From the NCBI GenBank assembly GCA_000332255.1, contig KB235926.1, positions 4,500,762 through 4,564,761 of the forward strand: 64,000 nucleotides of DNA. Reading direction: 5' to 3'. The position numbers and the translations under genes were made by a program. The notes beneath the pieces are model-generated. The model was not told where the DNA came from and did no database searches. It worked only from the letters and a program-made list of their open reading frames with translations. This document shows, piece after piece, positions 56,678-64,000 of the stretch. Position 1 is the first letter of the stretch; every line of letters starts with the position of its first letter. Source of the DNA: a cyanobacterium PCC 7702. GTDB lineage: Bacteria > Cyanobacteriota > Cyanobacteriia > Cyanobacteriales > Nostocaceae.

Positions 56678-56863
56678 TTAGTGACACGCTACTGATTCGG
56701 TACTGTGGCGCAATTTATGGAATGTGTCGTGCACTGGGGGGTAGGGGCTAAAATAAATTGTCCAAAGAATAAGCATAACCAGACTTGTCAGCAGGCTTGC
56801 TTGTCCGGGTACTGATAGAGTTAGTTGCTTTGCTTTTTGCCCAATGATGGAGATAGAATTCAT
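56678..56863 (-). CDS. cbtB: CbtB-domain protein
   Basis: A 61-aa protein counted from the ATG reading MNSISIIGQK; an upstream start would add 7 residues. One TM helix (LLTSLVMLILWTIYFSPYPP) is followed by VHDTFHKLRHSTESVACH, the His-rich CbtB tail that may bind cobalt. CbtB usually works with CbtA, a predicted cobalt transporter; CbtA is not seen here. The frameshifted gene follows about 100 bases downstream. I saw no cobalamin riboswitch upstream. Confidence 0.75.
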   Translation of the reverse strand: MNSISIIGQKAKQLTLSVPGQASLLTSLVMLILWTIYFSPYPPVHDTFHKLRHSTESVACH

Positions 56864-57042
56864 AACTATTTCCTTGACTAACATCCAGTCTAAGACTTTT
56901 TATCACGATATCTTAGTTTTTGCTATCTGGTGTCGAGCAATAGATATGCCTTTGCCTGCCTAAGGAAATTTAACATTAGAAGTTGCTACTCACCAGGGAG
57001 ATATCCGCAAGGTAATAGCGATCGCCTCACCCTGTTCCGAAA

Positions 57043-57596
57043 CTAAAAACGTTTATCTCCAAATGCGTAGACTAGTAACCGAGCGATATTGCGAGCATCA
57101 TCGATACCGGGATGGTGAGTTCCGACAAACTCCAGTCCAGCTAGTTGCACGGCTTGGGCCAGCCCTGGTTTTTTTGGGAGATCCTGGCACTTAGCGATGA
57201 GACGCTTGAGGTTGATGTGGGGTGCGTTGATGGGGTACGGTACGTTGTGGAACTGGCAATCTTGCTGTAACTGCTTTCGGTCGTAATCGCCCCACGAACA
57301 GAAGAGAAAACTGCTGTAGCGGTAAAGCCAGGTCTTGAACTGGGCGATCGCCTCTTTGAAAGCCGGCGCACCACTGAGTCTTTCTGCTGAATGGACGTGA
57401 GTGCCGTACAAAACAAAGTTAGCTTTGGGTGTCGAACGGGACGAACGAAAGTCTGAAATTCATCAATAACTTGGAAGGTGGACGCATCTACCGTAACCGC
57501 ACCTATTTCAATAATTTCCATCTCCTGGGAAGATATGGTACCTTTGTTACAGCAGGTAGCTTCGAAATCAACAATGGGGTAATACTCAGCCTGCAT
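57043..57596 (-). pseudogene. Frameshifted DEDD 3'-5' exonuclease
   Basis: The first part, from MQAEYYPIVDFEATCCNKG, contains Exo I (DFEAT) and EIIEIGAVTVDASTFQVIDE, then FQTFVRPVRHPKL and LFCTALTSIQQKD. The next frame continues LSGAPAFKEAIAQFKTWLYR, CSWGDYDRKQLQQDC and GTHHPGIDDARNIARLL (Exo III, H and D). The split is at about 57370-57405. Resembles KapD/ERI-1-type exonucleases. All catalytic residues survive, so a sequencing error is as likely as real loss. Confidence 0.7.
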
Positions 57597-58417
57597 TCAC
57601 TAGACCTTTTAACTCAATTTTTTGTCCTATCCTACTAGAACACCCCCTGTTTAGCAAAAGAGTATGATATTTGTGGGAATGAAATCAGTCAGCTTTTCTT
57701 AGCATCAGAACTGCCACTATTGCCGAGCAACTGCAACTGCAGTCTACCATGTCTGCAAACCTCAAAGCGACCTGCCTTATCAACGCCCTCCAAACACTGG
57801 CCCCTGGCGACACCTGAAGATGTCTGGGCGCGTCTTAGCAAGCAACTTCTTGCTGTCGGAGTGCTGGCAACCTTTCGCTTTTCAACCAAGCCCCTTGTTA
57901 TGGTCAGATGCTGTAGTAAACTGCATCTGTGCAAGCAGAAGGGGTAAACTTCCAGATTTCATATTTTTCTAATTTTTTATGCTTTGCAAGGATCGCATCA
58001 CTGACACGCTTGTTTGCGATCGCCAAATGCCAAGGTGAAATGTGCACTAGCTGGAAAAAAGGTGAAGGATAATACTCAAGTATCAATTAATGACGGTATA
58101 AAATAAACAGGCAATACTGTTGTATTTTCTCTTCTCAACTGATAAAATTTCCGACATTAAACTTCTAAATTTAACCTCAGTAAGGAAATAAAAGCCATCT
58201 TTACGAGCAAAGCATAGATTTTTCTCTTTTCTGGCGGCTTGCTATAGCTTTTTGAAGCTAGCGCGAATTGAGAAGCGGTAGCATTTGATCGGCTGGGGAA
58301 GGCTGAGCGTACGTTGTCTGGATAGACAGGAACTTTGCTGCCAAGGCAAGGTATAAGGCTCTATCCGTGATACAGACTTGCTGAGTAAGGAAGAACACAA
58401 AAATCAAGGAAAAGAAA
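57597..58417. other. Long region without a confident gene
   Basis: About 820 bases. Short open frames of 75-80 codons occur on both strands around 57690-57950, a stretch richer in G+C than its surroundings, but neither has a recognisable family or a good ribosome site. It may be a remnant of a decayed gene. Confidence 0.35.
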
Positions 58418-58933
58418 ATGCGTCTGAGAAAGCTAATTAGCCACGGGCTGATCGTGCTGGTGGTTGTCATCGGGTTTAGTCTCGCAGCAGTGGCCCGTGG
58501 TTCTAACAACCCACCCTCAAATGAAAACGTTCAGTTTGCCCGAGAAACGAGCGATTTGATGCTCAACGAATTATTTGCGGCGTTGACGCAGGAGTTCAAC
58601 GAAACCACACCGAATAACGTAGAACAGGGGAAGCAAGCTATCTCCCTGATATTTAACGATAAAAACAAGGATATGCGGCTGGTTGGTACTTTAGCTCCGC
58701 TGGAGGAAAACGATCGCCCCCGCGACAGTTTCGAGCGTCAGGCAAACATGCTGGCGCTTGCAGGACAACCATATATATCCGTCGAGCGCGTAGACGATCA
58801 ATGGTACTACCGGCGCTCAATTCCCCTAAGCAATTTTAGGTCTGAGTGTGCCCTTTGTCATACTAATTTCCCCCCAGGTCCCACATCCGACTGGGTGGGC
58901 GCGCTGATGTTGAGGGTGCCGATCCGCGAGTAA
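58418..58933 (+). CDS. DUF3365 haem-binding protein (Tll0287-like)
   Basis: A 171-aa exported protein. The signal peptide or anchor is LIVLVVVIGFSLAAVARG; the mature domain ends in a c-type haem motif CALCH (C144, C147, H148). The order of segments (NVQFARETSDLMLNELFAAL, then NDKNKDMRLVG and RRSIPL) fits the DUF3365/Tll0287 family, a periplasmic or luminal cytochrome proposed to sense or transfer electrons. AAGGAAAAG precedes the ATG. Confidence 0.85.
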   Translation: MRLRKLISHGLIVLVVVIGFSLAAVARGSNNPPSNENVQFARETSDLMLNELFAALTQEFNETTPNNVEQGKQAISLIFNDKNKDMRLVGTLAPLEENDRPRDSFERQANMLALAGQPYISVERVDDQWYYRRSIPLSNFRSECALCHTNFPPGPTSDWVGALMLRVPIRE

Positions 58934-59193
58934 TACCAATACAAGGTTCCAAATGCAGAAAGTTTTATTATCATCAGGGTTTTAATGTTTGCATCTTTGA
59001 CTTGTATTAGGTACAAGGAACATCTCGAAAACAACATCATCAAATCATCTTTAGCAAAAGGTAGGAGTCAGGACTGCTTTGAGCAGAGCTGGCTTTTTAT
59101 TTTGCAGTCAGTGCAACCTCCAGTTCGGAAATTAACACCAAACAAGTTCTGACAGCACAGCGCAACCAAAAATACTTTTGCAGTGACGTTTTT

Positions 59194-60090
59194 TCACTTC
59201 ACCCTTTGGGCGATTCTCAACTTAGCAGAACGAGAACGGGGATTGGTGTTAATTTCTTCTTCTGAGGCAGTAATCGGCTTTTTTGTCAATACCTGCAATA
59301 GGGGTGAATTTCGCAAACCATGCTTGACGATTCTGTCTTCCAGACTGTGAAAACTAATAATGGCGATTCTACCACCCAAGACAAGAGCATGAGGTGCTTT
59401 TTGTATAAAGATTTCCAGGGATTTTAATTCATCATTAACGACAATTCGCAGTGCTTGAAAAACACGGGTAGCAGGGTGAATTCTACCATAGCGATATTGA
59501 GGGGGAACCGAAGATGCGATCGCTTGTGCCAACTCGGTGGTAGTATCAAAGGGGCGTTGCTCGACAATGCGTTTGGCTATGCGGCGCGAAAATCTTTCTT
59601 CTCCATAAGCAAAGAAAATATCTGCTAACTCGGCTTCATCCCAATTATTAATCACATCAGCTGCTGTCAGCGATTGTTGTTTGTTCATACGCATATCCAA
59701 ACTAGCAGCATGACGAAAGCTAAAGCCTCGCTCTGGTCGGTCTAGATGGTAAGAACTCACACCCAAATCAGCTATAATACCGTCAAAAGTACTGCACGCA
59801 AATTGGTAGGCGGCAAAGTTAGTGTGGATAAACTGAACTCGTTCGCCAAACTCTGCTAACTCTCTTCGAGCTGCTGCCAACGCTTCCTCATCTTGGTCGA
59901 GAGCTGTTATGCGTGTATCTGGTGCAGCCGCAAGAATTAAGCGGGAATGACCTCCACCCCCGACCGTTGCATCGAGGTAATGTCCGCCCGGGCGCACAGC
60001 CAAACCTACAATCACCTGTTGCGGTAAAACAGGAATGTGGGAAAAAACAGGTTCTTCATTATCTGGTGGTTTGAAAGCATGAAAATTCAT
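59194..60090 (-). CDS. rsmH: 16S rRNA (cytosine-1402-N4)-methyltransferase
   Basis: A 298-aa RsmH (MraW). Motifs: [37 protein letters not shown] (SAM site), [37 protein letters not shown] region, and [20 protein letters not shown]. It methylates C1402 in the decoding centre. It is not in a division/cell-wall cluster as in E. coli; its divergent neighbour is ndhH. Confidence 0.96.
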   Translation of the reverse strand: MNFHAFKPPDNEEPVFSHIPVLPQQVIVGLAVRPGGHYLDATVGGGGHSRLILAAAPDTRITALDQDEEALAAARRELAEFGERVQFIHTNFAAYQFACSTFDGIIADLGVSSYHLDRPERGFSFRHAASLDMRMNKQQSLTAADVINNWDEAELADIFFAYGEERFSRRIAKRIVEQRPFDTTTELAQAIASSVPPQYRYGRIHPATRVFQALRIVVNDELKSLEIFIQKAPHALVLGGRIAIISFHSLEDRIVKHGLRNSPLLQVLTKKPITASEEEINTNPRSRSAKLRIAQRVK

Positions 60091-60343
60091 ATACTAATCT
60101 TTGTAAATGCTTATAGATCGTTTTGCTGGGTCGTCAACTTCTTTGCATGCATCTCAATATAATTAGATTAGTTAAATGCACAAACGCAAGCAAAACTTAT
60201 GAATACCGCAACATTAACTTGTTGACTCCTAGGCATTTTAAGCGAATATATCTTCAAAAGGCCACCCGAACTCAAAACACCAAACATATTTCCAAGTAGG
60301 GATTACTGGCTTCATTGTTCACAAACGGGAGAACACTGGATTT

Positions 60344-61528
60344 ATGGCAAGAATAGAAACCCGCACTGAACCTATGGTATTGAACATGGGGCCTCATCAC
60401 CCCTCAATGCACGGGGTTCTGCGGTTAATTGTCACCTTAGATGGCGAAGATGTAGTAGACTGTGAACCGGTAATCGGCTACCTGCACCGGGGAATGGAAA
60501 AAATAGCAGAAAACCGGACCAACATCCAATACGTACCCTACGTAAGTCGCTGGGACTACGCGGCGGGTATGTTCAACGAAGCGGTTACCGTTAATGCTCC
60601 AGAAAAACTAGCAGGTATTACTGTTCCCAAACGCGCCAGTTATATTCGCGTCATCATGCTGGAGCTGAACCGAATTGCCAACCATTTGCTCTGGTTTGGT
60701 CCGTTTTTGGCGGATGTAGGAGCTCAAACTCCCTTTTTCTACCAATTCCGTGAGCGAGAAATGATTTATGACTTGTGGGAAGCAGCCACAGGTTATCGCA
60801 TGGTCAACAACAACTACTTCCGGGTTGGAGGAGTAGCAGTTGACTTACCCTACGGTTGGGTAGACAAATGCATGGAGTTCTGCGACTACTTTTTGCCTAA
60901 AGTAGACGAATACGAGCGCTTGGTCACTAACAACCCCATCTTTCGCCGTCGCGTCGAGGGAGTTGGAACCATTACCCGAGAAGAAGCAATTAACTGGGGA
61001 CTATCCGGTCCGATGTTGCGCGCTTCTGGTGTGAAGTGGGATTTACGCAAAGTAGACCACTACGAGTGTTACGATGACTTTGATTGGGAAGTGCAGTGGG
61101 AAACGGCTGGTGATTGCTTAGCCCGTTATCTGGTACGGATGCGGGAAATGCGTGAATCTGTGAAAATTATCAAACAAGCACTCAAAGGACTTCCGGGAGG
61201 TCCCTACGAAAATCTCGAAGCCAAGCGCATGCTAGCTGGACCGAAATCAGAATGGCACGGATTCGATTATCAATATATAGCCAAGAAAGTTGCTCCTACC
61301 TTCAAAATTCCTAAAGGTGAAATTTACTCTCGTGTCGAAAGCGGTAAAGGAGAAATAGGAATTTATTTAATCGGGGATGATAACGTTTTTCCTTGGCGAT
61401 GGAAAATTCGTCCGGCAGATTTTAATAACCTGCAAATTCTCCCTCACCTGCTGCGGGGTGTGAAGGTCGCAGATATTGTGGTGATTTTGGGTAGCGTTGA
61501 TGTTATCATGGGTTCGGTAGACCGCTAA
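60344..61528 (+). CDS. ndhH: NAD(P)H-quinone oxidoreductase subunit H
   Basis: A 394-aa NdhH (49 kDa subunit, NuoD-like), part of the peripheral arm of the cyanobacterial NDH-1 complex. Typical segments are [40 protein letters not shown] and [20 protein letters not shown]; it ends [16 protein letters not shown]. The gene stands alone. Confidence 0.97.
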   Translation: MARIETRTEPMVLNMGPHHPSMHGVLRLIVTLDGEDVVDCEPVIGYLHRGMEKIAENRTNIQYVPYVSRWDYAAGMFNEAVTVNAPEKLAGITVPKRASYIRVIMLELNRIANHLLWFGPFLADVGAQTPFFYQFREREMIYDLWEAATGYRMVNNNYFRVGGVAVDLPYGWVDKCMEFCDYFLPKVDEYERLVTNNPIFRRRVEGVGTITREEAINWGLSGPMLRASGVKWDLRKVDHYECYDDFDWEVQWETAGDCLARYLVRMREMRESVKIIKQALKGLPGGPYENLEAKRMLAGPKSEWHGFDYQYIAKKVAPTFKIPKGEIYSRVESGKGEIGIYLIGDDNVFPWRWKIRPADFNNLQILPHLLRGVKVADIVVILGSVDVIMGSVDR

Positions 61529-61574
61529 CTAAGTATTAGTAGGGAAGTATTAGTAGGGTAGCGCGGTCTACCCT
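61516..61574 (+). repeat. Inverted repeat across the ndhH 3' end
   Basis: GGTAGACCGC (61516-61525, the last codons of ndhH) is the complement of GCGGTCTACC (61563-61572). A smaller nested stem AGGGTAG (61555-61561) with CTACCCT (61568-61574) and a direct repeat AGTATTAGTAGGG lie between. It could serve as a weak terminator. Confidence 0.5.
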
Positions 61575-61672
61575 TTGAGTTTTCTTATCGCCCAACAAAA
61601 TTCTACGTTGCATGGAAAACAGGGAATAAGGAATTACTGTCAGCAAGTCGTAACCTATTCCCTTGCATTTGC

Positions 61673-64000
61673 CTATACCTCTGCTACCAATTGTTCCTGT
61701 TCTTTTTCTACAAACGCTTGTACGCGGGTGCGGTACTGTCTCAAAGTTTCATCTACCCAATCGCGGTCGTGACTGTTGGCATATAAATGCACGAGTGGTT
61801 CACTGGCGTCTGGTAAAATTAATACCCAACTGTCATCGTGGGGTTGACAAATTTTTACTCCATCTATTAACTCTATATTTTGGGCGGGATGAGTTTCTAC
61901 CAGGTGGCGCATCAGTGCTCCTTTAGCAGTCCACGGACAGCGGACTGTGTGGGATCTGTGAACGACGCGCGGTAGTTCCGCTCGCACAGCAGCCAGCGAT
62001 CGCTCTTGAATGGTCAACATTTCAATAAGCTTGGCAATACAGAACATAGCGTCGAAACCGGGGTGCAATTGGGGAAAGATAAAGCCTGTGTCTGCGCTAC
62101 CTCCCAAAACAACATTGGCAGTTTTGTAACTAGTTTCCATCAAAGCTGTGGGATTGGCCTTAGTGCGAATTACCTTACCATCATGGCGGCGAGCAATTTG
62201 TTCTACAGCACTGGATGCGTGTACTGGTACAACCACCGTTCCTCGGGGGTTAGAAGTTAAGATCATGTCCACCATCAGAGCTGTTAACATTTCCCCACGA
62301 ATGGGTATACCGGATTCGTCTACTAAAATTAGCTGTTCGCCGTTAGCCGATACTTGCACGCCAAAGTTAGCCTTGAGTGCTTCTACTACCTGACCTAACT
62401 GGGAAAGCAGTGCTTCCCGATCGGTACTGGACACCGCAGTTTTATTTAGACTTGCGTTTAGTACCACCGCGTCTGCACCGTATTTGTCTAGCATTTGCGG
62501 TAGCACGGCGCCAGAAACAGCATAAACGTAGTCGATCACTACTTTTGCTCGGCTGTTGCGAATAGTATCTATGTGTAATAGTTTTTCAAAAGCAGTGCAG
62601 TAAATATCAACTACTTGACTGGGATAAGCAACATCACCAATTTCGTGGATTAGCGATCGCCGCATATCTTCTTTAAAGTAAGCTCCTTCGATTTTCTTTT
62701 CTTGAGCTTTAGAAATGTTAATGCCCTTGGCATCCAAAAATTCGATGAGAATGTAATCTGGGCGATCGGGATGTACGCGGACGTGGATTCCGCCAGCAAC
62801 GCCCATAGTTGGTATCACGGTGCGCGCGATCGGTATAGCTGTGGCATCTAAATTTTGAATATTAACACCCACAGACATCAAACCAGCGATTAAAGACCGG
62901 GTCACCATGCGGGAGATATTTCGTTGGTCGCGGGAAACTGTTACTTTTGACCCTGGTTTTAAAGTAGAACCGTAGGCAGCACCCAATTTCACAGCAAATT
63001 CTGGGGTAATATCAATATTTGCCAAACCTTGTACACCCCGTTGCCCAAATAAGTTACGTTGAGCGATACTACCCCAAATTAAATTAATATTCAAAATTGC
63101 TCCCGATTCAATTTTTTTACTCGGCCATACCCTGACACCAGGACTAATTTGGGCTTCTTCTCCCACTGTTGACAGTGAACCAACCACAGCAGCTTCCAAA
63201 ACGTGAGCGCGGCGATCTACACGAGTACCGCGGGAAATTACACAAGCTGATAAATGAGCTTCATCTCCAATGATGGCTCCGTTCCAAACTATAGGACGCT
63301 TGAGATTAGCATCAGCACCGATAGTAACGTTATCTCCTATAACAGTTCCAGCTTCTATATTGACCCGAGCGCCGATGCGACAATTATCACCAATGATTGT
63401 GGGAGTTTCAATCACAGCAGTAGGGTCGATATAAGTGTTTTGACCTACCCATAAACCTGGAGAAACCTCTTGATAGGGAAACTCCAACTTAACTTTACGT
63501 TCTAAGGCATCGTACTGAGCTTCTCGGTAGGCGTCTAAGTTACCCACATCACACCAGTAGCCCTTAGCTACGTAACCGTACATCGGCTCGCCTTTTTCTA
63601 ATAGTAACGGAAATAAATCTTTAGAGAAGTCGGATTCTTGATGAGGACTGAGGTATTCTAGAACTTCTGGTTCCAAAATATATGCACCGGTGTTAACGGT
63701 GTCGGAAAAGATTTCGCTAGTGGAAGGTTTTTCTAAAAATCGTCGAATGCGACCTTCTTGATCGGTAATTACTACCCCAAACTCAATCGGATTAGGAACT
63801 CTGGTTAAAATCAAAGTTGCTTTTGATTTTTTTTGTTTGTGAAATTCAATCGCTGCAGTCAGGTCAAAATCTGTAATGCTATCTCCGCTAATTACTAAAA
63901 ATGTTTCATCTAGAAGTTCGGCAATATTTTTAACACAACCTGCAGTACCCAGAGGTTGATCTTCTTCCACGGCATAGGTGATTTGGACACCAAATTCATT
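61673..64000 (-). CDS. Sugar nucleotidyltransferase fused to degenerate phosphomannomutase (partial)
   Basis: The 3' 776 codons of a gene whose start lies beyond the right edge. The N-terminal part is a GDP-mannose pyrophosphorylase-like nucleotidyltransferase ([36 protein letters not shown]), followed by left-handed beta-helix hexapeptide repeats ([20 protein letters not shown]). The C-terminal part has the phosphohexomutase fold ([20 protein letters not shown]), but the active-site Ser loop (TASHNP) is replaced by RVHPDRPD and the metal loop DGDxDR is absent. The protein probably makes a nucleotide sugar; the mutase half is likely non-catalytic. Confidence 0.85.
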   Translation of the reverse strand, partial: NEFGVQITYAVEEDQPLGTAGCVKNIAELLDETFLVISGDSITDFDLTAAIEFHKQKKSKATLILTRVPNPIEFGVVITDQEGRIRRFLEKPSTSEIFSDTVNTGAYILEPEVLEYLSPHQESDFSKDLFPLLLEKGEPMYGYVAKGYWCDVGNLDAYREAQYDALERKVKLEFPYQEVSPGLWVGQNTYIDPTAVIETPTIIGDNCRIGARVNIEAGTVIGDNVTIGADANLKRPIVWNGAIIGDEAHLSACVISRGTRVDRRAHVLEAAVVGSLSTVGEEAQISPGVRVWPSKKIESGAILNINLIWGSIAQRNLFGQRGVQGLANIDITPEFAVKLGAAYGSTLKPGSKVTVSRDQRNISRMVTRSLIAGLMSVGVNIQNLDATAIPIARTVIPTMGVAGGIHVRVHPDRPDYILIEFLDAKGINISKAQEKKIEGAYFKEDMRRSLIHEIGDVAYPSQVVDIYCTAFEKLLHIDTIRNSRAKVVIDYVYAVSGAVLPQMLDKYGADAVVLNASLNKTAVSSTDREALLSQLGQVVEALKANFGVQVSANGEQLILVDESGIPIRGEMLTALMVDMILTSNPRGTVVVPVHASSAVEQIARRHDGKVIRTKANPTALMETSYKTANVVLGGSADTGFIFPQLHPGFDAMFCIAKLIEMLTIQERSLAAVRAELPRVVHRSHTVRCPWTAKGALMRHLVETHPAQNIELIDGVKICQPHDDSWVLILPDASEPLVHLYANSHDRDWVDETLRQYRTRVQAFVEKEQEQLVAEV

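Noticed and set aside
56885..57042. Cobalamin riboswitch before cbtB
   Set aside because: No B12-box-like conserved core could be found in the short upstream stretch.
57720..57947. Overlapping 75-81 codon ORFs on both strands
   Set aside because: Neither strand shows a known domain or ribosome site; G+C-rich sequence opens frames by chance.

Overview
The window is chromosomal DNA of a cyanobacterium, most likely a filamentous (Nostocales-type) one. Evidence: GCGATCGC (HIP1) octamers recur throughout, and there are genes for PetL, NdhH, an AgrE/ArgZ-type arginine dihydrolase, DUF3365, CbtB and a TPS-type secreted protein with the usual cyanobacterial form. Genus cannot be fixed from what is visible.

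Layout. 1-12.4 kb: housekeeping and envelope genes (DUF427, MscS channel, ahcY, an AAA ATPase, an orphan MinD, a lipobox-bearing methyltransferase, an APC permease, a small beta-barrel candidate, an unknown 448-aa protein, a HEAT-repeat protein). 12.9-24.4 kb: a type III-B (Cmr) CRISPR-Cas effector locus: a divergent WYL regulator, a Csx3-P-loop fusion, cmr1, cas10/cmr2, cmr3, a CARF effector, cmr4, cmr5 and cmr6, tightly packed with ATGA/TAATG overlaps. No CRISPR array, cas1, cas2 or cas6 is in the window. The locus carries unusual subunits: Cmr6 has an N-terminal IPT/TIG domain and Cmr5 a long disordered head. 24.5-31 kb: TPR lipoprotein, RNase D, HAD phosphatase, AgrE/ArgZ, DUF2085. 31-39.4 kb: ergothioneine genes egtC-egtB (minus) and egtD (plus), separated by a decayed IS1634-type element with intact 16-bp ends and a 5-bp target duplication, a Cys-rich small peptide gene and a filamentous-haemagglutinin-type secreted protein. 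39.4-47.7 kb: DnaJ-pentapeptide protein, a 30-codon Cys-rich ORF, DAHP synthase and convergent aroB, petL, bioB, an acetyltransferase and an SfnG-like monooxygenase. 48-53.4 kb: broken fdhD, an acetyltransferase, a copper-handling group (P-type ATPase, cupredoxin, MerR regulator, with a MerR-type operator) and a tRNA. 53.8-64 kb: an SPFH protein, CbtB with a frameshifted neighbour, a frameshifted exonuclease, a haem-binding DUF3365 protein, rsmH, ndhH and the 3' part of a sugar nucleotidyltransferase/degenerate phosphomannomutase.

The most striking signal is upstream of DAHP synthase, the first enzyme of aromatic amino acid synthesis. Two successive tiny ORFs encode peptides dominated by Phe, Tyr and Trp (MFSNSNSYFYFWFRVVHRE and MTYFRNWFYNFYFWPRTSSG). 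The 3' end of each ORF contains one arm of a stem that competes with an intrinsic terminator just downstream. This is the architecture of ribosome-mediated transcription attenuation, here present twice in tandem, in front of an enzyme with no visible allosteric domain.

Several genes are broken (GNAT remnant, transposase, fdhD, a membrane protein after cbtB, an exonuclease; possibly the C terminus of MinD). Some of these single-frameshift cases could be assembly errors rather than biology.
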